Part shown: piece after piece, positions 8,834 through 16,005 of the stretch
How the letters are laid out: every line of letters begins with the position of its first letter
Numbering within the stretch: the first letter of the stretch is position 1
Assembly: GCA_902790625.1 (NCBI GenBank)
Contig: CADASP010000016.1
Coordinates: 62,001 to 126,000 of the forward strand
Origin: an uncultured Prevotellaceae bacterium
GTDB lineage: Bacteria; Bacteroidota; Bacteroidia; Bacteroidales; Bacteroidaceae
Direction of reading: 5' to 3'
DNA length: 64,000 bases
Made by a program: the position numbers and the translations under genes
The notes under the pieces: generated by a model
Told to the model about the DNA's origin: nothing
Databases searched by the model: none
The model's input: only the letters and a program-made list of their open reading frames with translations

Positions 8834-9559
8834 TTGAACATTCATCACTTGAAAAAGCATATCCCTAACGCCATTACGTGCTGCAACCTGATTTCGGGTT
8901 GCATTGCCACGATGTACGCCTGCTATGGATGGTTCCAGCTGGCGCTGATAGCCATGCTGGCGGGTGCCGTATTCGACTTCTTCGACGGCATGTCGGCGCG
9001 CCTGTTGCACGTCAGTTCGCCCATTGGCAAGGAGCTCGACTCACTGGCCGACGTGGTCACCTTCGGCGTGGCCCCGTCGGTGATGCTGTGCATGTGGGTG
9101 GCAGGGCATCTGAAGGGATGCAGCCACGGCATCAGCAGCTGGCTGGTGTTCGTGCCGCTGCTGATGGCCGCCTTCTCGGCGCTGCGACTGGCCAAGTTCA
9201 ACCTCGACGAGCGCCAGACGATGGGATTCATCGGTCTGCCCACGCCCGCCAACGCCCTGTTCTGGGGGTCGCTGCTCGCCGTATGGGGGCACGACATCGC
9301 GCAGTTCCAGCCCATCGTGCCCATCCTGCTGGTGCTGATGCTGCTCAGCTGCTACCTGCTGGTGAGCGAGATTCCAATGTTCGCCCTGAAGTTCAAGACG
9401 TGGGGCTGGCAGGGCAACGAGGTGCGCTGGCTCTTCCTGGTCAGCTGCGTGCCCCTCATCATCATCTTCGGCTTCGGCTCCTTGGCCATCATCGTTCCCT
9501 GGTATATCATGCTCTCGGCCATTGTGCTGACGCTGGGCCGCAGGGCTGCTGGCTCCTGA
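8834..9559 (+). CDS. pssA: CDP-diacylglycerol-serine O-phosphatidyltransferase
   Basis: The 241-residue integral membrane CDP-alcohol phosphatidyltransferase makes phosphatidylserine from CDP-diacylglycerol and serine. The family motif D-x2-D-G-x2-A-R-x8-G-x3-D-x3-D is complete in DFFDGMSAR...GKELDSLAD. Several hydrophobic helices follow. The start must be the TTG at 8834, because a stop codon lies in frame at 8825 and no ATG or GTG occurs before the conserved KKHIPNAITCCNL. It lies downstream of psd, so both enzymes of the PE pathway are made together. The start sits immediately after a heptamer array that has consumed the usual gene-start region. Confidence 0.94.
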   Translation: MNIHHLKKHIPNAITCCNLISGCIATMYACYGWFQLALIAMLAGAVFDFFDGMSARLLHVSSPIGKELDSLADVVTFGVAPSVMLCMWVAGHLKGCSHGISSWLVFVPLLMAAFSALRLAKFNLDERQTMGFIGLPTPANALFWGSLLAVWGHDIAQFQPIVPILLVLMLLSCYLLVSEIPMFALKFKTWGWQGNEVRWLFLVSCVPLIIIFGFGSLAIIVPWYIMLSAIVLTLGRRAAGS

Positions 9560-9590
9560 TTTCACAAACCTCTGCCCCACCCTCTCCGTC

Positions 9591-9863
9591 GTGAAGTTCT
9601 TCCTGTTGTTCATTGGCTTTATCTTCCTGCTGTTCGCATTCAGCGTGGCATCGTTGGTGTGGAAGGTGCGCAAACAAGTGCGCCGCATGCACGATGCTCT
9701 GCGAAACAACATGAACAACGACAACTATCGCCGCACGACGGGCAACGACTATCAGCACACCACGCGCACCGACGATGGCATCACCATCATCGACAACCGC
9801 GACCGCAATAAAAAAATATTCACCCAAGACGAGGGTGAATATGTCGACTACCGCGAAGAATGA
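9591..9863 (+). CDS. DUF4834 family small membrane protein
   Basis: The 90-residue protein has one N-terminal transmembrane segment (FFLLFIGFIFLLFAFSVAS), then a basic stretch and a polar C-terminus ending TQDEGEYVDYREE. It matches what is known as DUF4834, a Bacteroidales family of unknown function usually next to pssA. The start is GTG at 9591, 31 bp after the pssA stop, so it is probably the third gene of the phospholipid operon. The function is unknown. Confidence 0.8.
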   Translation: MKFFLLFIGFIFLLFAFSVASLVWKVRKQVRRMHDALRNNMNNDNYRRTTGNDYQHTTRTDDGITIIDNRDRNKKIFTQDEGEYVDYREE

Positions 9864-9878
9864 CAAGGTGTGAACTTC

Positions 9879-10586
9879 TCACTCCTTGTCATTTTCTGTT
9901 TTCATCATCCGCTTCCATTTCCTGTAGCCCATGATGGCTATGACCACGTAGAGGGCGTATAGGCTGCCCTTGAAGGGGATGTCCTTATAATAATATAGCA
10001 CACTGCTGACGGCATCCACCACAATCCAGACGAACCACTGCTCCAAATACTTTCGGGCCAAGGCCCAAATGCCGATGATGCTCAGCGCCGTGGTGAAGCT
10101 GTCGGCCAACGGCACATTGCTGTCGGTTGACGTTGCCAACCACCAGAAGAGAAGCCCCCACGCCACAACGAAGATGGCCAGCACAGGCAGGAGCAACTGG
10201 CGGGGAAAAATACCCACCCCCACCCCCTCCCGAACGGGAGGGGAGCTTGTATAGTCTTGCTGCGGAGAAGTCTGACCAGACTCCCCTCCCGCACGGGAGG
10301 GGTTCTTGCCTTGCAAGCGTCCTTCGGCCGAGCGGGGGGTGGGTGTTTGGGTGGGTGTTTTCTTCACCCACCGCCACCAGCCATACATCGTCATGGCCAG
10401 ATAGTAGAACTCCATGCCGCAGTCAGCATAGAGTCCTTTCTGATAGAAAAGCACAATGCCCAACGACTGCATGAAAAATCCTACCACCCACATCCACACG
10501 CTGGCCTTATACTCAAAGAGGATATAAGCCAGTCCGAGGACGGTGGTCACGATGTCGAGCCAATGGGCAGCAACAAACTCCATCAT
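9879..10586 (-). CDS. pnuT: PnuC/PnuT-family vitamin transporter, probably thiamine (PnuT)
   Basis: The 235-residue polytopic membrane protein is of the PnuC family, which moves nicotinamide riboside, riboflavin or thiamine by facilitated diffusion. YGWWRWVKK and the hydrophobic helices on both sides are family-like. Its position second in a unit headed by a TPP riboswitch and a TonB receptor argues for thiamine (PnuT), as known in Bacteroides. Residues about 76-133 (KTPTQ...SSPPVREGVGVG) have no counterpart in the family. They are encoded by the double-hairpin repeat at 10206-10340, inserted in frame in the loop between helices. Whether the enlarged loop is tolerated cannot be told from sequence, but the reading frame is intact on both sides. 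Confidence 0.85.
   Translation of the reverse strand: MMEFVAAHWLDIVTTVLGLAYILFEYKASVWMWVVGFFMQSLGIVLFYQKGLYADCGMEFYYLAMTMYGWWRWVKKTPTQTPTPRSAEGRLQGKNPSRAGGESGQTSPQQDYTSSPPVREGVGVGIFPRQLLLPVLAIFVVAWGLLFWWLATSTDSNVPLADSFTTALSIIGIWALARKYLEQWFVWIVVDAVSSVLYYYKDIPFKGSLYALYVVIAIMGYRKWKRMMKTENDKE
10206..10340 (-). repeat. in-frame double-hairpin repeat inside pnuT
   Basis: Two hairpins of the type CCCCTCCC-GTGC/GTTC-GGGAGGGG flank about 40 bp, with GGTGGGTG-type sequence at the edge. It is the same family as the elements in dnaG and the M64 gene, but more diverged. Here it encodes SPPVREGVGVG in place of SPPSQGGAGGG. Confidence 0.8.
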
Positions 10587-10605
10587 TTTAATTCTTATTT
10601 CTTCT

Positions 10606-10783
10606 AATCTAAAGTCTACAGTCTACAGTCTATAGCCTAAAGTCTACAGTCTATAGCCTAAAGCCTAAAGTCTATAGTCTATAGCCTAAAGTCTATAGCC
10701 TAAAGTCTAAAGTCTACAGTCTACAGTCTATAGTCTATAGTCTATAGTCTATAGCCTAAAGTCTAAAGTCAAAACTCTACAGT
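10606..10783 (+). repeat. 7-bp tandem array between pnuT and the TonB receptor
   Basis: About 25 heptamers (AGTCTAC, AGTCTAT, AGCCTAA and variants) fill nearly the whole gap between the two co-directional genes. The same AGTCTAC unit recurs upstream of queE at 41 kb. Confidence 0.9.
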
Positions 10784-13171
10784 TTAAAACCGCAGCGTCA
10801 GCGACCCCATCACCGTGCGTCCTGCCATGGGCGTGAAGCCAATCTGGTAGTAGCGGTTGTCGTTGGGATGACCGCCACTGGCGTAGATGGCCGAATAGAC
10901 CCACCCGTTGGCGGCATAGCGGGCGTTGAAGACGTTGTTCACGTTCAGTCCCAGGATGGCCTCCTTGATGACGTTGAACACGGACCGTTGCACACCAAGC
11001 GAGGAAGGCCGAAGCGTATAGCTCAGCTGCACGTCCGACACATAGTAGGCTGGCAGAGAGCGGTCGCGGCACTCGGTGTTGTCGAGATACTGTCGGCTCA
11101 CGGTGTTGGTGTGCCACACAGCTTTCCATCCCTTATAATGGAAGTCGACAAAGGCGTTGCCGACGAACGAAGGCGAGAAGGCCAGCGTAGAGTTGTCGTA
11201 GTGCAGCGTGGCGGTGAAGGTGGTGGCGTTGTCCCAGTCTTCCACCACCTCATCAAAGTCCTTGATTCTGTTCCGGCTCAAGGCGGCATTCACGTCGATG
11301 CTCAGCCAGCGGGCTATGTCAACGCCGCCCTGCAGCTCCAGTCCCATTCGGTAGCTGTCCTTGATGTTGGTGGTGAGTTTCTCGCCAATGTCGCTCACCA
11401 GTCCTGTCTGCACAAACTGGTTGGTGTACTTCATGTAGTAGGCGTTCAGTCCGAAGCGCAGCCAGCGGGTGTTCAGCGTGTAGCCGCCCTCGAAGTCGAG
11501 CAGCTGCTCTGCTTTCGGTGCCGGATAGGAGCCGTTGTCGGTGAAATTGTTGCGCTCCGGCTCACGATGGCTGTGTGCCACCGAGGCATAGGCGCGGTGC
11601 ACGTCGTTGTGCCAGCTCACGCCGCCCTTAGGGTTGAAGAATCCGTATTTTTTGTCGATGTCAAGCACCTGGTTGCTGTATTTGCCATCGTTGTCGTAGA
11701 ACTTGTCGTTGATGCCGTCGGTCTTGTAGCTGACATAGCGGAACTGCAGGTCGCCGAACACGTCCCACTGGTCGTCTATGTGCACGGTGGCTTTCGCAAA
11801 GTTGCTGTAGTCCACCTTGGTGGCGTCAGAGTCGTAGTATCTGTAGGCTCCGCCCGCCAAGTATTTCTGGCCCACGGTGGCATTGCTGGTATATGTGACG
11901 AAGCCGAAATGATGGCCGTCGAAGCGTTGCACCGAGCGCCCGCCGATGATGTCCACGCGGTCGTTCTTGTAGTTCACGCTCCACGAGATGCCGTAGGTGT
12001 GCTGCGTCAGCCCTTTCTTGCGCACAAAGTCGGCGCGCTTGATGTTGCTGCCGTCGGCCTCGGTGGCCGTCATCCCAAACTTTGTCAGCTTGTTCTGCGG
12101 GCGAAACTCCTCGTAGTAGCCATGGCCATAGGTGTAGTGCAGCGACGAGGCGACACTCAGTTCCTCGCTGATGTCCCACGCGGCCGAGAGGATGTTGTGG
12201 TCCTGCACGAAGTTGTCGGTTGTCTTGTTCCAAAGCGAGCCATCGCTCATCTTGTAGCGTTGGGTGGAATAGGTGCCGTCATCAGCAATCAGCAGTTGTT
12301 CATAGAGCGAGTTATATTTGCCCAAGCCCACATTCCATAGGTCCTCGTAGGTCTTGATGCCCGTCTTGGTGCCATAGGTGCCGTCCATGATGCTCAGGTC
12401 GTCGGTGCCGGCGGTGACACCGTTCCATGCCTGGCCTGTATGCTCGAAGTTGCCGATGTTCTTATATCTGATGGCAACGCCATCCTTCACCCATCCAGCA
12501 CCGGCGTAGTAGCTGCCACTGCGTCCTTTTGTACCATGCACAAAGCCGTCGGTGTGGGTCTCGTGATAGGCGCCATCGATGATGAAGTGGTCGCGCAGCA
12601 AGCCGGTGGAGAACTTCCCACCGATGTTGAAAGTGTTGAACGAGCCATAGGAGGTGCTCACCTCAAGGGAGGGCGTTAGCGACGGCGTGGCCGACGAGAG
12701 GGCGACCGTACCGCCGAAGGCACCGTCGCCATTGGTCGACGAACCCACGCCGCGTTGTATCTGCACGCTCCCGAGCAATGCGCCGTAGCTGTTCATGTTG
12801 GCCCAGAACACGCACTGGTCTTCGGGCGAATTGAGGGGCACGCCGTCGAGCGTCACATTGATGCGCGAGTCGGCGGCGCCACGTATGCGCATGTAGGTGG
12901 TGCCCGTGCCCAGGCCATTCTCGCTGAAGGCCGTCACGCCGGGCGTGCGGGCGAAGAGCAGGGGCAGCTCCTGGCCAGTGGTGGAGTGCTGGTTCAGCTC
13001 CGACTTGCGGATGTTGGCAACAGCATAGGGGGCATTCTTCTGCGCACGCACGCCACTCACCACCACCTCCTGCAGGTGTTCCAATCGCAGTGAGTCAGTG
13101 GTCTGCGCCATCACGGGGCAGAACGACAAACCACTAAAAATAACTGACAAAAAAAGATACAGCTTTTTCAT
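10784..13171 (-). CDS. TonB-dependent outer-membrane receptor, probably thiamine
   Basis: The 795-residue receptor has a signal peptide (MKKLYLFLSVIFSGLSFCPVMA-Q) and a TonB-box region (LQEVVVSGVRA). A plug domain (about 40-150; RIRGAADSRINVTLDGVPLN) precedes a large beta-barrel ending in aromatic SLTLRF. It has no SusC-type N-terminal carboxypeptidase-like domain, so it is of the BtuB/vitamin type. A TPP riboswitch and a perfect promoter precede it, and a PnuC-family permease follows. Together they form the outer-membrane thiamine receptor plus inner-membrane permease unit known in Bacteroides. Thiamine versus a thiamine precursor is not resolved. Confidence 0.92.
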   Translation of the reverse strand: MKKLYLFLSVIFSGLSFCPVMAQTTDSLRLEHLQEVVVSGVRAQKNAPYAVANIRKSELNQHSTTGQELPLLFARTPGVTAFSENGLGTGTTYMRIRGAADSRINVTLDGVPLNSPEDQCVFWANMNSYGALLGSVQIQRGVGSSTNGDGAFGGTVALSSATPSLTPSLEVSTSYGSFNTFNIGGKFSTGLLRDHFIIDGAYHETHTDGFVHGTKGRSGSYYAGAGWVKDGVAIRYKNIGNFEHTGQAWNGVTAGTDDLSIMDGTYGTKTGIKTYEDLWNVGLGKYNSLYEQLLIADDGTYSTQRYKMSDGSLWNKTTDNFVQDHNILSAAWDISEELSVASSLHYTYGHGYYEEFRPQNKLTKFGMTATEADGSNIKRADFVRKKGLTQHTYGISWSVNYKNDRVDIIGGRSVQRFDGHHFGFVTYTSNATVGQKYLAGGAYRYYDSDATKVDYSNFAKATVHIDDQWDVFGDLQFRYVSYKTDGINDKFYDNDGKYSNQVLDIDKKYGFFNPKGGVSWHNDVHRAYASVAHSHREPERNNFTDNGSYPAPKAEQLLDFEGGYTLNTRWLRFGLNAYYMKYTNQFVQTGLVSDIGEKLTTNIKDSYRMGLELQGGVDIARWLSIDVNAALSRNRIKDFDEVVEDWDNATTFTATLHYDNSTLAFSPSFVGNAFVDFHYKGWKAVWHTNTVSRQYLDNTECRDRSLPAYYVSDVQLSYTLRPSSLGVQRSVFNVIKEAILGLNVNNVFNARYAANGWVYSAIYASGGHPNDNRYYQIGFTPMAGRTVMGSLTLRF

Positions 13172-13196
13172 AATGCAATTTATGTTTGTTATGATT

Positions 13197-13286
13197 GTTA
13201 TTCCATCCCTACGCCGGCATTGCCCGGATCAGGTCAGCAGGGTATCATCTCAGCCCGCAATATGCGGACACCCCTTGAATATCGGG
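13197..13286 (-). ncRNA. TPP riboswitch (THI element)
   Basis: The minus strand carries AAGGGGTG, then GCTGAGATGATACCC, GACCTGATCCGGGCAATG and CCGGCGTAGGGA, the complete conserved core of the thiamine pyrophosphate aptamer. ATTC/GAAT closes P1. It ends about 25 nt before the receptor start codon, so it may act on translation initiation or by a short terminator. Thiamine sufficiency should lower expression of the receptor and pnuT. Confidence 0.96.
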
Positions 13287-13288
13287 TG

Positions 13289-13319
13289 CAAAGGTACAAA
13301 GAAAAGGGCGAACGGCAAA
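13289..13319 (-). promoter_or_regulatory. promoter of the thiamine uptake unit
   Basis: TTTG, 19 bp, then TACCTTTG on the minus strand: an exact consensus promoter immediately upstream of the riboswitch. Confidence 0.8.
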
Positions 13320-13489
13320 GAAAACCGCATTTTTTTTTGCGCTGTTACCGTATAATTGCAGGTAAAGAACAAATTATGGCTTCTTGAGTCCGTCTGCGCA
13401 GACAAATTGCTTGCTGACGGACTTGGGGGCCTGCCCCTACCGAATGCACGCATGAATCCGAATGAACGCACCACGCTCAGTGGGATTTT

Positions 13490-13660
13490 GAAAAACAGGG
13501 AAAAACAAGAAAAACAGGAAAAAGGTTTCGATACGGTTGAAAAATGGTGGCGTTGTTTGAAAACTTCAGACGCTGAAAGCGTCTCCGCTCAATAGCCGTA
13601 GGTCGGAACGACCTGCGGATAACAAGTACATGGTAATAACGACCCTGAAGGGGTCGCCCC
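13490..13660 (+). repeat. A-B-C GAA-loop hairpin array
   Basis: Three hairpins each have a GAA loop: A (AGACGCT/AGCGTCT, 13568-13584), B (CCGTAGGTCG/CGACCTGCGG, 13597-13619) and C (CGACCCT/GGGGTCG, 13640-13656). They are preceded by an A-rich run of GAAAAACAGG-type repeats. The same three hairpins in the same order recur at 26.6, 32.1 and 48.1 kb. No gene is seen. Confidence 0.85.
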
Positions 13661-13664
13661 GTGG

Positions 13665-14235
13665 GGTTGAATTATTTTTTGAGTTGTTACAAAATAGAAC
13701 ACCCGATGGCTAAGAATCGAAAAGAATGTCAAAATCTTTCAAAGCAAAATTTGTTCACGATTTTGAGGCAATCTGGAGCGAAAATGGCCCGAAAGGGAGC
13801 ATTGTTCAGCCTTCGCCAGATGAAGAACCGAGGGTGAAAAGCCAATTTTTTGCACACACACCATGATTTTGTGCACGTTTTTTGCCCCTATTTGGTGCCC
13901 TTTTGCGGTTTTTTAAGCACGTCGAAAAATAAAACGGCAACGCCAAATTTTTTTTCGGCGTTGACTTTTTGAAGCCAGCGATGCCCAATTTTCGCCTAAT
14001 CCGTCCCAAGCGGTTGAATGACAACCATTTAGTAAAACCCCTCAAAATTCAAAAATTTTCGACCAAAAGTTTTCTCGCGCAGAATTTTTGAATTATGGAG
14101 GGGTAAAATGGCCGTTTTGTCAATATCTTTCACAAAACTCGTCCTGGCAGGACTGTTCCGATATTCAACACTCTTGTTTCGACAGCAAATGAATGTGTCC
14201 ACTCCGAAAACCAATATTGTCGCAAAAGACGGCGC
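13665..14235 (+). repeat. long dispersed non-coding repeat, copy A
   Basis: About 550 bp that matches 26600-26125 in inverse orientation. Shared blocks include GAGTTGTTACAAAATAGAACA, the small ORF start, the AACGCCGAAAAAAAATTTGG-type stem region (inverted), CGCGCAGAATTTTTGAA and CACAAAACTCGTCCTGGCAG. It is AT-rich and unlike the neighbouring genes. It contains small ORFs but no recognisable protein domain. A third, partial copy of its outer end lies inverted at about 14345-14410. Confidence 0.8.
13706..13837 (+). CDS. conserved small ORF of the long repeat, copy A
   Basis: The 43-codon frame starts ATG and reads MAKNRKECQNLSKQNLFTI, then LRQSGAKMARKG. The copy at 26570-26400 keeps the same ATG and about 24 of the first 30 residues. 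I do not recognise the product. The peptide is basic and lacks a signal sequence. It may be a real mobile small gene or simply a frame preserved by DNA-level similarity. The 3' parts of the two copies diverge completely. Confidence 0.35.
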   Translation: MAKNRKECQNLSKQNLFTILRQSGAKMARKGALFSLRQMKNRG

Positions 14236-14358
14236 AGCCCTTCCCCTCTTGAACCCTGCCCTTACGGGGAGGGGCCAGGGGTGGGGTCTGTATATCATTC
14301 ACTCGCAGGATGTTAGAGACCCCACCCCAACCCCTCCCCTTGAGGGGAGGGGAGCGGC
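14235..14358 (+). repeat. pair of hairpin repeats facing each other
   Basis: Two units, each a CCCCTCCC-type hairpin with a GGGGTGGGGTC end motif, lie head to head around 30 bp. This is the reverse arrangement of the double-hairpin elements found in dnaG and the M64 gene. They are followed by GCGGCTGCGCATTGTTTTTG, the same end sequence as at 26110. Confidence 0.75.
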
Positions 14359-14415
14359 TGCGCATTGTTTTTGGGTGGTTTTTTAGTGGAGAAGGATTTT
14401 CGCAGTGGACTCATT

Positions 14416-15825
14416 TCACTTTACACTTGTATAGAACTCGGTGATGCGCTGGATGGCGCGGGTGCAGACGGGACAGAAGTGCTCGACCTCGTTGATTTTC
14501 ATGCGACACTCCTGTGCAGGGCGATAGACACCGTGCGACTGGTAGCCGCCCCCCTCGAAGACACCCACGCGCTGGGTGGCCTCGTTCAGGCGCTGGCGCT
14601 CCTGGTCGGTGCGGATGTGGCGATAGTTGGGCACGTCGGTGCTCGGTGGCGTGGGAACAGCGGTGCCCGTCGGCAACATGTCGGCCCACTTCGATGCGAA
14701 GTCGACGAGCGTGGTGAGGTTAGGCTCCCACGGCTCGGTGTCGGCAGGGTACATCGTGGCGTACTGGTCGTCGTAGAAATACTCGTCGCCCAGCCCTGCA
14801 TAGCCATGTCCAAACTCGTGCACCAGCACCTGCGGGAAGGTGGGGTGGTCGGCGGGGAAGACGTTCAGCTGGTTGTAGATGCCGCCCCCGCCATAGATGT
14901 CGCTGTTGACGAGGACGATGACCTGCTCGAAGGGCACGTCGCAGAGCAGGTCGTAGAGGCGGTGCATGTCTTGCGTCATCAGATAGCGGTCGCTGTAGAA
15001 GGTGTCGTAGTGTGTGGCGGCTGGCGTGAGGTTCCACCTGCGCTGCTGGGGCACGCTGGGGCCGCTGGCCAGCGACGGTGCCGCCACGCACACCACGTTG
15101 AAGCGGTGCTTGAGCGAGGCGAAAGGCTCGTGGGCGAAGAGGGCATCGACGGTGCGCTGGCAGTCGCCACGAAACTTGGGCATGTCGGCCTTCGTATACC
15201 CCTCGGCCACGATGGCCACATCGATGCAGCCTGCGAGGTCGGCATCGGCAAAGGCATCGGTCAGCGCGCCCCCCTTATATATATAATAATGTGGAATGCC
15301 ATTGGGGCCCAGCTGGCGGATGAGGGCATCGGCGGGGTCGATGGTATGCTGGAGGCGCGCCACGATGCTGTCGTGGAAGTCGGTCAGGGTGACGCTCACA
15401 TCGACCGTGCGCCGGGGCATGGGCACGTTGTAGCTGGCCTGGAACGCCTTGGCCACGCGGGTGGCCTCCTCGGTGGCCAGCCACTCCTGGAAGAGCGTGG
15501 AGAAGGTGTGCACAAAGAGCTGACGCCCCGTCTGATGGTCGTAGAGCGCTATCTGCCCATTGCCCCGCAGGGGCACGTCGGTGAGGTGTGCGCGTCGGCC
15601 CGCCCACTGGGGCGTGGCATAGGCATGCTCGAAGAACACATGCTGCTCAGTGGCCGTGCCGGCAAACACATAGTCGAGGCGCAGCGTGCGCCCGTCGAAG
15701 TCATCGTCGAAGGTCTGGGCCTGGGCGAGCACCGCCACCAAGCAAAGGGCGAGAGATAACAAAAAAACCGCCCCAGTAGACCCGCCCCCTGCCCCTCCCT
15801 TGTAGGGAGGGGAGTATATAGACAT
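14416..15825 (-). CDS. M64 family (IgA-peptidase-like) secreted metallopeptidase
   Basis: A roughly 469-residue peptidase M64 protein has an N-terminal M64_N-type domain, then the zinc motif HEFGHGYAGLGDEYF (about residue 333). The C-terminal cysteine pair lies in HFCPVCTRAI. A hydrophobic export segment (AVFLLSLALCLVAVLAQAQ) is present. All possible ATG starts (15894, 15858, 15825) lie inside the double-hairpin repeat, so that element supplies the N-terminus (MSIYSPPYKGGAGGG...). The start at 15825 is the shortest and is a choice, not a certainty. It is last in a minus-strand run after two secreted proteins of unknown function. Known M64 members cleave immunoglobulin A or host proteins; the substrate here is unknown. 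Confidence 0.85.
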   Translation of the reverse strand: MSIYSPPYKGGAGGGSTGAVFLLSLALCLVAVLAQAQTFDDDFDGRTLRLDYVFAGTATEQHVFFEHAYATPQWAGRRAHLTDVPLRGNGQIALYDHQTGRQLFVHTFSTLFQEWLATEEATRVAKAFQASYNVPMPRRTVDVSVTLTDFHDSIVARLQHTIDPADALIRQLGPNGIPHYYIYKGGALTDAFADADLAGCIDVAIVAEGYTKADMPKFRGDCQRTVDALFAHEPFASLKHRFNVVCVAAPSLASGPSVPQQRRWNLTPAATHYDTFYSDRYLMTQDMHRLYDLLCDVPFEQVIVLVNSDIYGGGGIYNQLNVFPADHPTFPQVLVHEFGHGYAGLGDEYFYDDQYATMYPADTEPWEPNLTTLVDFASKWADMLPTGTAVPTPPSTDVPNYRHIRTDQERQRLNEATQRVGVFEGGGYQSHGVYRPAQECRMKINEVEHFCPVCTRAIQRITEFYTSVK

Positions 15826-15888
15826 GCCATCAGCAGAACTAACCACTTTCCTCTCCATAAGGGAGGGGCAGGGGGCGGGGTTTTTACA
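15779..15888 (-). repeat. double-hairpin repeat forming the N-terminus of the M64 gene
   Basis: Ends ACCCCGCCCCC and GGGGGCGGGTC bracket two CCCCTCCC-type hairpins around a core holding GTTAGTTCTGCTGATGG and GTCTATATACTCCCCTCC. It is read in the same frame as the copies in dnaG (SIYSPPYKGGAGGG). Confidence 0.85.
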
Positions 15889-15915
15889 TTCCATTTTCTT
15901 TTAGACTACAAAAAT

Positions 15916-15990
15916 TAGTATATAGACTTGCCATCAGCAGAACTAACCACTCCCCTCCCTACAAGGGAGGGGCAGGGGATGGGTCTGCAG
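15916..15990 (-). repeat. partial second copy of the double-hairpin repeat
   Basis: One hairpin plus the core GTTAGTTCTGCTGATGG and GTCTATATA, ending before the second hairpin. It lies between the 676-residue gene and the M64 gene, 27 bp from the full copy. Confidence 0.85.
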
Positions 15991-16005
15991 GGGGTTATAT
16001 CATTA

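Noticed and set aside
13289..13400. A leader peptide or small gene upstream of the TPP riboswitch
   Set aside because: The sequence is accounted for by a perfect promoter. Short frames there have no conserved features.
14108..14386. Small plus-strand ORF across long repeat copy A and the hairpin pair
   Set aside because: It runs across repeat boundaries. Its counterpart in copy B is on the other strand relative to the element and is broken by a stop.
14365..15759. Plus-strand frame over the M64 gene
   Set aside because: The minus strand carries the zinc motif and export signal. The plus frame is low-complexity.
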